Source of the DNA: Bosea beijingensis
GTDB taxonomy: Bacteria > Pseudomonadota > Alphaproteobacteria > Rhizobiales > Beijerinckiaceae
Length of the DNA: 64,000 bases
Assembly: GCF_030758975.1 (NCBI RefSeq)
Contig: NZ_CP132359.1
Coordinates: 3,924,004 to 3,988,003, forward strand
Direction of reading: 5' to 3'
Position 1 is the first letter of the stretch, and every line of letters begins with the position of its first letter. The notes beneath the pieces were generated by a model. The model searched no databases and was not told where the DNA came from. It saw only the letters and a list, made by a program, of their open reading frames with translations. Shown one piece after another: positions 25,849 through 34,239 of this stretch. A program made the position numbers and the translations under genes.

Positions 25849-26850
25849 ATGACCCGACGCGACACGATCCGACTGGCGCTGCTGCCGACGCCGTTCGAGC
25901 AACTCCCGCGCCTCTCGCAGGCGCTCAGCCCGAATGGCTAGGGACCGTCGATCTGGATGAAGCGCGACGACTGCACCGGCTTCGCCGGCGGCGGCAACAA
26001 GGTACGCAAGCTCGAATACCTCGTCGCCGAGGCCTTGAAGCAGGGCGCCGACACGCTGGTCACCATGGGCGCGATCCAGTCGAACCATGCCCGCCAGACG
26101 GCTGCTGCAGCCGCGCGCAATGGTTTGGCCTGCGTGCTGCTGCTGACCGATTCGGTGGCGAACCGCAGCGAATCCTACCGGAACAACGGTAACTGGCTGC
26201 TCGACCGACTATTCGGCGCCGAGATCCGTCTGCTTCCGGCCGGCGGCGATGCGACCGTGATCGCGGACGAGGCCGTGGCCGGGCTGAAGGCGCAGGGAAA
26301 AAGGCCCTATTTCATCCCGGTCGGCGGGTCCAATGCGCTGGGCAGCCTCGCCTATCGCGATGCCCTACTGGAACTGGCCGGGCAGGCGAAGGCGGCGAAT
26401 GTTCGCATCGATCAGATCGTCGTGCCGACAGGCAGCGGCGGCACCCATGCCGGCATCCTCGCCGGCGTCGAGGATGCCGGACTTGCCTGCCGCGTGCAGG
26501 GCGTCAGCGTCTCGCGTTCGACGGAACAGTCGGCCGCCATCGTCTCCGGGCTGGTGAACGATATCTACGCGCTGGAAGGCCGGCAGCGGGGCCAGCAGAT
26601 CGCGCTTGAGATCGATGATTCGCAGGTCGGTCCCGGCTATGGCCAACCGACGCCCGCGATGATCGAAGCGGTCGAGTTGGTCGCACGGACGGAAGGCATC
26701 CTCCTCGACCCCGTCTATACCGGAAAGGCGATGGCCGGGCTCGTTGCTAAGGTCCGAAGCGGCGCCATCGGCCCCGACGACACCGTCGTGTTCTGGCATA
26801 CCGGCGGCGCGCCGGGGCTCTACGCCTATCCGGAAGTGTTTCAGGGCTAG
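25849..26850 (+). pseudogene. D-cysteine desulfhydrase / ACC deaminase family gene with in-frame amber codon
   Basis: The frame 25849-26850 encodes a 333-codon PLP enzyme of the DcyD/ACC deaminase family: RLALLPTPFEQLPRLSQAL, then codon 31 is TAG (25939-25941), then GPSIWMKRDDCTGFAGGGNK with the PLP lysine in GGGNKVRKLE, MGAIQSNHARQTAAAAA and VVPTGSGGTHAGILAG. Everything after the amber codon is intact and in frame. Restart at the ATG at 25957 would drop 36 residues and has no Shine-Dalgarno sequence. A single base change (for example from TTG, Leu) would explain the stop. If functional, it would release pyruvate, ammonia and sulfide from D-cysteine or deaminate a related D-amino acid. A sequencing error is possible. 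Confidence 0.75.
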
Positions 26851-27208
26851 GCGCGCCCGCGTTTCAGACCCACGCCATTCTCGGGCGAAGCGCAGATCCG
26901 AGAATCTCCCACTGGAAAGGCGCCCTTTCTCCCAGAGATGCTCGGGTCAAGCCCGAGCATGACCGGGGTGAGCAACGCCGGCGTCTGTGGCGGCATTATT
27001 CGCTTAGAATCAGCGGTTTCCGGCCCCTGCGCCTGCACGTCCTGCCCTAACGGAGGGCATGCGCCGCCCCTGCGCGCAAGCCGCGAACGGGGTGTGGACA
27101 GCGTCCCTCGGACCGTGTCGAGAGAGCCTCTTCGGAGGCGCGGTTTACCACCTGTTAACCATTCTCTCGATACACCGAAGCAACCGAAAATTTACCAAGA
27201 TAACCGAC
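26851..27208. other. 358-base intergenic region before minC
   Basis: There is no coding sequence I can support. It holds two palindromes (26877-26905 and 26938-26960, listed separately) and, from about 27140, an AT-richer stretch with GTTAACC-like words that probably contains the minC promoter; no convincing -35/-10 pair was identified. Confidence 0.6.
26877..26960. repeat. Composite intergenic palindromic element
   Basis: ATTCTCGG (26877-26884) pairs with CCGAGAAT (26898-26905), and ATGCTCGGG (26938-26946) pairs with CCCGAGCAT (26952-26960) around a 5-base loop. Between them lies GAAAGGCGCCTTTC-like symmetry. The layout is that of dispersed REP-type elements of Hyphomicrobiales; it may also end transcription of the gene before it. 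Confidence 0.55.
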
Positions 27209-27934
27209 GTGTTAACTCAACCCCGGCCCATCCGCCTCAAGGGGCGGTCCTATCTTGCGCTGACGCTGACCCCGGAGCTGCCCTTCGAGGACTGGCTCGC
27301 GCGGCTCGACGATCTCGCGTCGCGCTCCGCCGGCTTCTTCCTGCGGCGCCCCGTGGTGCTGGACATCACCGGGCTCGACATCGACCGGGCGCAGCTTCGC
27401 ACCTTCGTCAGCCAGCTCGGCCAGCGCCAGGTCAGGATCATGGGCATCGAGGGCGCCTCGCCGTCCCTGCTCGGCTCGGATCTGCCACCGGCGATGGCCG
27501 ACGGGCGGCCGACCTCCGATTTCGAGCCTCCGGCCGCTGCGGCCGAGACGGCCAAGGCCGAGGTTGCCGCCGCCGAGCCGGTCATGCCGGACCTGCCCAA
27601 GTCGGTGCCGTCGATCATCGTGACGCAGCCGGTGCGCTCGGGCCAGTCGCTGGTCTTCCTCGAAGGTGACGTGACCATCGTCGGCTCGGTCGCGTCCGGC
27701 GCCGAGATCGTCGCGGGCGGCTCGATCCATGTCTACGGAACCCTGCGCGGCCGGGCGATGGCCGGCACGATGGGCAATGCGGCCGCACGCATCTTCTGCC
27801 GCAAGCTCGAGGCCGAGCTGATCGCGATCGACGGCTTCTACAAGACGGCCGAGGACATGGGCCCGGAATTCCGCGGCAAGCCCGTGCAGATCTGGCTCGA
27901 CGGCGAAACATTCAAGGTCGAAGCGCTCGCCTGA
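27209..27934 (+). CDS. minC: Septum site-determining protein MinC
   Basis: MinC inhibits FtsZ assembly away from mid-cell and is carried to the membrane by MinD. The 241-residue product has the N-terminal FtsZ-inhibiting domain (IRLKGRSYLALTLTPE, PVVLDITGLDID), an Ala/Glu-rich linker around residues 95-130, and the C-terminal beta-helix domain (GDVTIVGSVASGAEIVAGG, then IHVYGTLRGRAMAG) that binds MinD and dimerises. The start is taken as the GTG at 27209, directly before LTQPRPIRLKG; its Shine-Dalgarno sequence is weak and the frame is open further upstream. It is the first gene of minCDE, 37 bases before minD. Confidence 0.93.
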   Translation: MLTQPRPIRLKGRSYLALTLTPELPFEDWLARLDDLASRSAGFFLRRPVVLDITGLDIDRAQLRTFVSQLGQRQVRIMGIEGASPSLLGSDLPPAMADGRPTSDFEPPAAAAETAKAEVAAAEPVMPDLPKSVPSIIVTQPVRSGQSLVFLEGDVTIVGSVASGAEIVAGGSIHVYGTLRGRAMAGTMGNAAARIFCRKLEAELIAIDGFYKTAEDMGPEFRGKPVQIWLDGETFKVEALA

Positions 27935-27971
27935 GGCGCGCACATCACTCAACGTTCAGAAGGAGCGGTCA

Positions 27972-28787
27972 ATGGGCAAGGTCATCGTCGTCACATCGGG
28001 CAAGGGTGGCGTCGGCAAGACGACATCGTCGGCCGCGCTCGGCGCCGCGCTCGCCCAGGGCGGGGACAAGGTCGTCGTGGTCGATTTCGACGTCGGCCTG
28101 CGCAATCTCGACCTCGTCATGGGCGCCGAGCGGCGCGTGGTGTACGACCTCGTCAACGTCATCCAGGGCGAGGCCAAGCTCACCCAGGCACTGATCCGCG
28201 ACAAGCGGGTCGAGACGCTCTATCTGCTGCCGGCCTCTCAGACCCGCGACAAGGACAACCTGACGAGCGAGGGCGTCGCGGCGGTCATCGGCGCGCTGAA
28301 GGCGAATTTCGACTGGGTGATCTGCGACAGCCCGGCCGGCATCGAGCGCGGCGCGACGCTGGCCATGCGCCATGCCGATATCGCTATCGTCGTGACCAAT
28401 CCGGAAGTCTCCTCGGTCCGCGATTCCGACCGGATCATCGGCCTGCTCGATTCCAAGACACTCAAGGCCGAAAATGGCGAGCGCATGGAAAAGCACCTGC
28501 TGCTGACCCGCTACGACCCTCTGCGGGCCGAGCGCGGCGATATGCTCAAGGTCGACGACGTGCTCGAGATTCTCTCGATCCCGCTGCTCGGCATCATCCC
28601 CGAGAGCATGGACGTGCTGCGCGCCTCCAATATCGGCTCGCCGGTCACGCTGGCCGACCAGGGCAGCGCCCCTGCCCTCGCCTATTTCGATGCCGTGCGC
28701 CGCCTCAAGGGCGAGCAGCTCCCGGTCACGGTCCCCGGCGAGAAGCGCGGTTTCTTCGGCAAGTTCTTCGGAAGGAAGGCGGCATGA
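27972..28787 (+). CDS. minD: Septum site-determining protein MinD
   Basis: This is a 271-residue ParA-type ATPase that oscillates on the membrane. The deviant Walker A KGGVGKTT starts at residue 11, switch I is VDFDVGLRNLDLVMG, Walker B is DWVICDSPAGIERGA, and VTNPEVSSVRDSDRIIGLL is typical of MinD. The C-terminal basic amphipathic tail (EKRGFFGKFFGRKAA) is the membrane-targeting helix. GAAGGAG lies upstream of the ATG. The stop overlaps the start of minE. Confidence 0.97.
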   Translation: MGKVIVVTSGKGGVGKTTSSAALGAALAQGGDKVVVVDFDVGLRNLDLVMGAERRVVYDLVNVIQGEAKLTQALIRDKRVETLYLLPASQTRDKDNLTSEGVAAVIGALKANFDWVICDSPAGIERGATLAMRHADIAIVVTNPEVSSVRDSDRIIGLLDSKTLKAENGERMEKHLLLTRYDPLRAERGDMLKVDDVLEILSIPLLGIIPESMDVLRASNIGSPVTLADQGSAPALAYFDAVRRLKGEQLPVTVPGEKRGFFGKFFGRKAA

Positions 28788-29050
28788 ACCTGCTTCGTCT
28801 CTTCTCCCGCCCCCGTTCGGCCCCCGCCGCCCGGGAAAGGCTGCAAGTGCTGCTCGCGCATGAGCGCGCCGCGACCGGCGGCGATGCCGATCTGCTCGGC
28901 AAGCTGCGCGACGAAATCCTGCGCGCGATCTCCAAGCACATGCAGATCGACGACAACAAGGTCAGCGTCCGGATGGAGCGCGGCCCGCAGGTCTCGACGC
29001 TCGCCGTCGATATCGAAGTGCCGTTCGACGCCGGCAAGAAGGCGGCGTAA
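28784..29050 (+). CDS. minE: Cell division topological specificity factor MinE
   Basis: This 88-residue protein stimulates MinD ATPase and sets the oscillation. It has the N-terminal MNLLRLFSRPRSAPAARERLQVLLAHER segment (given here as the membrane-binding and anti-MinCD region) and the topological domain with LRDEILRAISKHMQIDD. Length is normal for the family. The ATG overlaps the minD stop (ATGA), giving translational coupling. Confidence 0.96.
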   Translation: MNLLRLFSRPRSAPAARERLQVLLAHERAATGGDADLLGKLRDEILRAISKHMQIDDNKVSVRMERGPQVSTLAVDIEVPFDAGKKAA

Positions 29051-29065
29051 CGGCTGGACATCCGA

Positions 29066-29602
29066 TCAGGCGCGCGGCGGCACTCGGCCCGCCGCGCCCT
29101 CGATGATCTCGTCGACCTCGTCGCGATCGATGCGGCGCCGGTCGGCCAATCGCCGGGCGATGGCGGCGAGAGCCGCGAGCATCGCCGGGCGATAGAGAAT
29201 GGCGGTCGCCGCATTGGTGCAGCGGGCCCGCAGCGCGGCCTCGTCAGGCGGCTGCAGAAGCGCCAGATAGGGCTTCATCTGCCGGAGGTCGTCCTCATGG
29301 GAGGCGATCGCGCCCGGATACCATTTCAGCCCCTCCTCGTTCCAATAGATCATCTCGCCGCAATAGCCGGCCGACAGGATGATGATCTCGATCTCGGCCC
29401 GCTGGCGATCGACCGGGCTGTCGATCTGGAAGCCGCGCTTATAGGGCTCGAAACAGGTCTCGCCGGAGAAGCCATAGGGCGGCCGCAGCCAGGTATGCGT
29501 GATATGGCGCCGATGCTCCCAGCCGACGACGATATGGCCGGCCTCATGAAAGGCGCAGGCGGCGCGCCGGATATCGGCAGGAATGTCGCTGAGAATCGGC
29601 AT
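29066..29602 (-). CDS. M41 (FtsH-like) metallopeptidase domain protein without AAA domain
   Basis: This 178-residue protein contains the zinc motif HEAGH near residue 19, in the context AACAFHEAGHIVVGWEH, as in the protease domain of FtsH. It continues with AEIEIIILSAGYCGEMIYW, which resembles the helix that carries the third ligand region in M41 peptidases, and ends with a helical ADRRRIDRDEVDEIIEG. There is no AAA ATPase, signal peptide or membrane segment. Short M41-like proteins of this sort are common in alphaproteobacteria and uncharacterised. The start is the ATG at 29602. It is convergent with minE, with 15 bases between stops, and divergent from a LysR gene. Confidence 0.75.
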   Translation of the reverse strand: MPILSDIPADIRRAACAFHEAGHIVVGWEHRRHITHTWLRPPYGFSGETCFEPYKRGFQIDSPVDRQRAEIEIIILSAGYCGEMIYWNEEGLKWYPGAIASHEDDLRQMKPYLALLQPPDEAALRARCTNAATAILYRPAMLAALAAIARRLADRRRIDRDEVDEIIEGAAGRVPPRA

Positions 29603-29701
29603 CGAGCCTCACTGTCACCGTCAGCACGTCCTCTGCAACAGCAGCGGAAGCCGAGTTCCATCGCAAATTGATTTCTCGGCCCGCTTCGATAGCTTTTTGC
29701 T

Positions 29702-30589
29702 ATGCGTTACACCCAGCTCAGATCGTTCCATCTCGTGGCCGATACCGGCGGCTTCAACGCCGCCGCGGATGCCTTCAACATCAGCCAGCCGACACTGACG
29801 GCGCAGGTCGGCGCACTGGAGGCCGAGTTCGGGGTCGAGCTTTTCGTCAAGCGTGGCCGGCGACGCGAACTGAGCGATACCGGGCGCCAGCTTCTGGCCA
29901 TCACCACCCGGCTCTTCGCCGAGGAGGCCGAGGCCCTCGCCTTCCTGTCCGATACGCGGGAATTGCGGACCGGCCGCCTCTCGATCAGCGCCGTCGGGCC
30001 GTTCCACGTCACGGAGATGCTCGCCGCCTTCAATCAGGCCTATCCGGAGATCGAGCTTGCCGTGACGCTCGGCAACTCGGCGGAGGTCCTCGACGACCTC
30101 GCCAGCTATCGCTGCGACGTCGCCGTCCTCGCCTATATCGACGAGGACGACCGGCTCCTGACCGTTCCCTACCGGCGCCATCCGGTCGCGGTGTTCGTGC
30201 GGAGCGACCATCGCTTTGCCGCCCGCGACAGCATCCGGCTGACAGAGCTGGAGGGCGAGCCGATGATCGTGCGCGAGCAGGGCTCGACGACGCGGCGCGC
30301 CTTCGAGGAGGCGCTGGTCAGGACCGGCACGAAGCCGCGCCTGATGATGGAGATCGGCAGCCGCGAGGCTATCCGCGAGGCGGTGATCCACGGCCTCGGC
30401 ATCAGCTATGTCTCGGAAGCCGAGTTCGTGCCCGACGCGGCACTGAAGCTGATCCCGATCGCGGGCGCGGAGGTCTATACCTACGCGCATGTCGTCGTGC
30501 TGAAGCAACGCGTCTCCAGCCGGATCATCAAGGCCTTTCTCGACGTCGTGCATCGCGCACGCGATGCCTTCGACGCCGGGCAGGCGTAA
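29702..30589 (+). CDS. LysR family transcriptional regulator (CbbR/phosphonate-utilisation-like)
   Basis: This is a 295-residue LysR protein. The wHTH occupies residues 1-60 (YTQLRSFHLVADTGGFNAAA, then ISQPTLTAQVGALEAEFGVELFVKRGRR). The effector domain has RTGRLSISAVGPFHV, IELAVTLGNSAEVLDDL and REAIREAVIHGLGISYVSE. The group includes regulators of aminoethylphosphonate and related catabolic genes, but the target cannot be deduced. Its 3' end faces that of the M24 peptidase gene, 12 bases apart. It starts at the ATG at 29702. Confidence 0.9.
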   Translation: MRYTQLRSFHLVADTGGFNAAADAFNISQPTLTAQVGALEAEFGVELFVKRGRRRELSDTGRQLLAITTRLFAEEAEALAFLSDTRELRTGRLSISAVGPFHVTEMLAAFNQAYPEIELAVTLGNSAEVLDDLASYRCDVAVLAYIDEDDRLLTVPYRRHPVAVFVRSDHRFAARDSIRLTELEGEPMIVREQGSTTRRAFEEALVRTGTKPRLMMEIGSREAIREAVIHGLGISYVSEAEFVPDAALKLIPIAGAEVYTYAHVVVLKQRVSSRIIKAFLDVVHRARDAFDAGQA

Positions 30590-30601
30590 GCGCCGACCGG
30601 C

Positions 30602-31813
30602 TCAGGCCTCGTAGCCGAACGGGTCGTCGACGCTGTAAGCGGGCTGCGTGAACCAGCGCGCTCCGTCTTCCGCCATATAGGCGATGTCCTCGAGGCGAAC
30701 ACCGAACTCGCCGTAGATGCACATCATCGGCTCGACCGAGAAGCACATGCCCGGCGCCAGCGGCGTGCGGCTGCCTTTTACCATGAAGGGTTCCTCGTGG
30801 ATCGCAAGGCCGAGGCCATGGCCGGTGCGATGCGGCAGGCCCGGCACCTTGTAGCCGGGGCCGAAGCCGGCGGCCTCGATCACGCCGCGCGCGGCCTGGT
30901 CGACGGCCTCGCAGGGCGCGCCGAGCATGGCCGCCGCGAAACCGGCGAGCTGCGCACGCTTCTCCAGATCCCAGATCTCGCGCTGACGCTCCGTGGGCTC
31001 GCCGAAAACATAGGTGCGGGTGATGTCGGAATGGTAGCCGCCGACCTTCGTCCCGGTATCGACCAGCACCATGTCTCCCTCGGCCAGGGTTTGCGGATAG
31101 GGGACGCCATGGGGATAGGCCGTCGCCTCGCCGAACTGCGCGGCGCCGAATGTCAGGCTCAGGCCGAACTTGCGATGGCCACGGTCGAGGAAATCGACGA
31201 GTTCCGTCGTGGTCATGCCGATGCGCAGCGTGCGCGCCGCGGCCTTGTGGACCGCCATCGTGACGTCCATGGCGCGCTGGATCAGGGCGATCTCGGCAGC
31301 CGACTTCAGTTGGCGGCAGGCGGCGGTGATCGGACTGGCGCTCTGGAAATCGAAGCGATTGCCGGCCTTGCGCAGGCCATCGACGGTGTAAAACGGCGTG
31401 TCCGGATCGAGCGCGACGGAGCCGCTCTCGTAGCCGAGGCTGCGGATGGTCTCGACGACCAGCGCAGCCGGGTCCTAATGTTCCTCCCAGCAGCGCACAT
31501 CGTCGCCGAACTGCATGTATTCGCGCGTCTTGGGCTCCTCGAAGGTCGGGCTGAGATAGACGACCTCGCCCTCGGCCGGGATGATCGCGCCATGCAGGCG
31601 CTCGGTGAGCTTGAGCTGGATGCCAGTGAAGTAGTGCAGATTGGTCGAGGTATCGAGATAGAGGGCCTGCATGCCCTGCTCCCGCAGCAGGCGCTGCGCC
31701 TTGGCGATCCGCGCCTTGAACTCGCCGACCGCGATGGGCGGGACCTCGGCACTCGCTGTTCCCAGCCTGGCCAGTTCCGCCTCGACGCTCGAACCTCCCA
31801 CCCCAATGGCCAT
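30602..31813 (-). pseudogene. M24 family Xaa-Pro aminopeptidase-like gene with in-frame amber codon
   Basis: The frame from the ATG at 31813 (after AGAGGATG) to 30602 is 403 codons with one internal TAG at codon 113 (31477-31475), between DDVRCWEEH and DPAALVVETIRSLG. Related M24 proteins usually read WEEHEDP here, so GAG to TAG is the likely change. The N-terminal creatinase-like domain (LYLDTSTNLHYFTGIQL) and the C-terminal pita-bread domain are otherwise intact, with metal residues in VLVDTGTKVGGYHSDITRTY, HRTGHGLGLAIHEEP and the late GVRLEDIAYM. Such enzymes cut Xaa-Pro or related N-terminal bonds. Without suppression the product is a 112-residue fragment. Confidence 0.8.
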
Positions 31814-31951
31814 CGGTCGACATCCTCTTTTGGTCGGTTCTCGAATGCTACGCGGCCTCAGTCGACCTGGGTGCGCCATCCGATTCCGCCTTCAGGCGGA
31901 ACGGCAGCGCCCAAAGGCGGCACGCGGCAGGCACCGTATATTGCATATTTT

Positions 31952-31961
31952 TTGTCGACAA
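31952..31961. promoter_or_regulatory. Palindromic operator-like site TTGTCGACAA
   Basis: A perfect 10-base palindrome lies in an AT-rich patch of the 215-base gap between the M24 gene start (31813) and the hydantoinase stop. The form resembles sites bound by FCD-type GntR regulators. It sits about 140 bases upstream of the M24 start on the minus strand. The rest of this gap holds no gene I can support. Confidence 0.4.
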
Positions 31962-32028
31962 TAGACGAGCGGCCATGACCGAGGCGCGGGCCTGGAATAC
32001 GCGCTATCCTCTGTCGGCAACGACGCTT

Positions 32029-33510
32029 TCAGTCGAGCAGAGCCGCGCCGAAATTCCGCTGCGGATCCATATCGGCGACGAGGCGGCCGGTCGGGGTCGC
32101 GGCATGGCCGCCCGTGCGCGCGAGCCAGCGGCCCGAGCCCGGAGCGGCATGCAGCGCGCCACCGCTGACGACGTCCTCGCCCCGGACGAGGACGTGTTCG
32201 GGCCAACCGGTGACACTGCGACCCGCGAAAGGCGTGAAGCCCGTGAGGTCATGCATCGCCGCGTCGGTTATCGTCACCTGCTTGGCTGGATCCCAGATCG
32301 CGATATCGGCGTCATAGCCCGGCAGCAGCGCGCCCTTGCCGGGCAGGTTGTAGATTTCGGCCGGCGCCGTCGCCGTCAGGTTCACGAAGGCGTCGAGCCC
32401 GCGCCCGGCGAATTCCGGACGGCCCTGCGAGACCAGCGCGTCGAAGAGCAGGGGCAAACGGGTCTCCAGCCCCGGCAGGCCGTTGGCGATCTGCTTGAAG
32501 GTGGAATTCGGCCCGCCCGAGAGCTTGCCGGTCTCGTCAAAGCGATAGGGCGCGTGGTCGGAAGAAACCGTCTGGATGTCGCCGAGCGCCAGCGCCTGCC
32601 AGAGCGCATCCTGATCCACCTGTTCACGCGGCGGCGGCGAACACATCCATTTCGCGCCTTCCAGGCCGGGCTTGTCGAGATCATGCCGGGTCAGGAAGAG
32701 ATATTGCGGGCAGGTCTCGGAGAAGACCTTGAGGCCACGTCCGCGCGCATCGCGGATCACCTGCGCGCCCTCGGCCGTCGAGACATGGAAGATCATGATC
32801 GGCTGGTCGAGCAGTTCGGCCGCGGTGATCAGTCGGTTGAAGGCCTCGGCCTCCGAACCGCGCGGATGGCTGATCGCGTGGTATTTCGGCGCGACATAGC
32901 CTTTCTCGACCAGCTTCCTGCCCATCCAGGAGATCATGCCGTGGTTCTCGGCATGGACGCAGATCAGCGCACGATGCTGCCTTGCGGTCAGCAGCAGGTC
33001 GAGCAATGGCTCGTCATCGACCTTGATCAGATCATAGGTCATGAAGACCTTGATCGAGGCGTGGCCCTCGCCGATCAGCGCCGGCAGGTCCTGCCGGATC
33101 GTCTTGGCGTCGGGATTGGCGACGATCAGGTGGAAGGCGTAATCGATCAGCGCGCCGCGCCGGGCAAGCACGGCATAATCGTCGACGACCTTGCGCAGAT
33201 CGAGGCCGCGATGCTGCGCAGCAAAGGAGATCAGCGTCGTGTTGCCGCCGAAGGCAGCGGAGGTCGTGGCACTCTCAAAGGTGTCGGCATTGAGCAATCC
33301 GCCGGCCGAAACCTGCTCGACATGGGCGTGGGTATCGATGCCGCCGGGCAGGACGAACTTGCCCGTCGCATCGATCTCGCGGGTGCCCTCACCAAGGCCG
33401 ATGCCCAAAGCGGCGACCTTGCCGTCCTTGACCGCGACATCGGCGCGGAAGCTGCCGGTCGCCGAGCCGACCGTGCCGCCGCGAATGACCAGATCATAGT
33501 TCGCCGTCAT
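32029..33510 (-). CDS. Dihydropyrimidinase / D-hydantoinase family amidohydrolase
   Basis: This is a 493-residue amidohydrolase that opens the ring of hydantoins or dihydropyrimidines. Visible marks are YDLVIRGGTV at the start, the metal-binding GGIDTHAHVE near residue 57, the carboxylated-lysine region ASIKVFMTYD near residue 150, CVHAENHGM, IFHVSTAEGAQ and SSDHAPY with the catalytic Asp, then AEIYNLPGKGALLPGYDADIAI-type C-terminal sequence. The ATG at 33510 follows GAGGGC. It lies 15 bases after the racemase gene and is the third gene of a probable hydantoin-utilisation operon. Allantoinase or phenylhydantoinase activity cannot be excluded. Confidence 0.9.
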   Translation of the reverse strand: MTANYDLVIRGGTVGSATGSFRADVAVKDGKVAALGIGLGEGTREIDATGKFVLPGGIDTHAHVEQVSAGGLLNADTFESATTSAAFGGNTTLISFAAQHRGLDLRKVVDDYAVLARRGALIDYAFHLIVANPDAKTIRQDLPALIGEGHASIKVFMTYDLIKVDDEPLLDLLLTARQHRALICVHAENHGMISWMGRKLVEKGYVAPKYHAISHPRGSEAEAFNRLITAAELLDQPIMIFHVSTAEGAQVIRDARGRGLKVFSETCPQYLFLTRHDLDKPGLEGAKWMCSPPPREQVDQDALWQALALGDIQTVSSDHAPYRFDETGKLSGGPNSTFKQIANGLPGLETRLPLLFDALVSQGRPEFAGRGLDAFVNLTATAPAEIYNLPGKGALLPGYDADIAIWDPAKQVTITDAAMHDLTGFTPFAGRSVTGWPEHVLVRGEDVVSGGALHAAPGSGRWLARTGGHAATPTGRLVADMDPQRNFGAALLD

Positions 33511-33525
33511 CTGCCCTCGTCCTTC

Positions 33526-34185
33526 TCAACGCACCATGATCGTGCCGATCGCCATCGCGACCGCGGCCTGCGTCGGATCGATCACGGGGATGCCCAGCGC
33601 ATCCTCCAGCGGCCTGCGATGGCGCGCCATGCCGGCGCAACCCATCACGATCGCGCCTGCGCCGTCCAGATCCCTCAGCTCCGTGCCGATCGCGATCATG
33701 CGTTGGAGAGTGCCCTCGCCGGTCGCGCTCTCCGCCACCGACATTTCGAGCGGCCGCTCTCCGGCGAGCCGATCCATCAGCCCCATCTGGCGGAGATAGC
33801 GGATATGGCGCGGGATCGAGCGCGACTTGATCGCGATCACGCCGAAGCGGTCTGCCCGCGTCAGCGCCGTGAGCACGCCGCATTCCGCAATGCCGAAGAC
33901 CGGACTCCGCGTGCCCTCGCGCGCCACATGCAGGCCGGGATCGGAATAGCAGGCGATGACGAAGGCATCGACATCGTTGGCGGCCTCGACCCGGCGGCGC
34001 AAAGGCAGGGAGACGCTCTCGACATGCTCCTGTGTCTCGATACCCGCCGGCCCCTCAGGCAAGCTCTCGCAGATGATTTCCGGCCCCTCCGCGAAGGCGA
34101 GCGGCACCAGCGCCTGCCGCAAGCCCTCGGTGATCATCTCGTTGGAGTTGGGATTGATGACGAGGATGCGGGGCCGGCGATTCAT
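33526..34185 (-). CDS. Aspartate/glutamate racemase family protein, hydantoin racemase type
   Basis: This is a 219-residue protein with the two-cysteine racemase layout: FVIACYSDPGL near residue 77 and GAIVMGCAGMARH near residue 180. The opening ILVINPNSNEMITEGL is typical of HyuE-like hydantoin racemases and distinguishes them from glutamate racemases. It interconverts the 5-substituted hydantoin enantiomers so that both can be opened by the hydantoinase. The ATG at 34185 lies 54 bases after the carbamoylase stop. An allantoin racemase role is an alternative. Confidence 0.88.
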   Translation of the reverse strand: MNRRPRILVINPNSNEMITEGLRQALVPLAFAEGPEIICESLPEGPAGIETQEHVESVSLPLRRRVEAANDVDAFVIACYSDPGLHVAREGTRSPVFGIAECGVLTALTRADRFGVIAIKSRSIPRHIRYLRQMGLMDRLAGERPLEMSVAESATGEGTLQRMIAIGTELRDLDGAGAIVMGCAGMARHRRPLEDALGIPVIDPTQAAVAMAIGTIMVR

Positions 34186-34239
34186 CGCGAGTGATCCGAA
34201 GTGGCAGGTTCGTGGTTCAGCATGGCATTGCCAACCGGT

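Noticed and set aside
25849..31813. Programmed UAG recoding (pyrrolysine-like or amber suppression) to explain both amber-interrupted genes
   Set aside because: Several intact genes here end in TAG (iclR, the DppC-type gene, flotillin, the PPC gene, the oxidoreductase), so UAG works as a normal stop. No pyl genes or suppressor tRNA are visible. Mutation or sequencing error is simpler.
31975..34194. A 739-codon open frame on the plus strand
   Set aside because: It lies opposite the hydantoinase and racemase genes, whose motifs are unmistakable. Its product is Arg/Asp/His-rich with no family pattern, an antisense effect of high G+C codon use.
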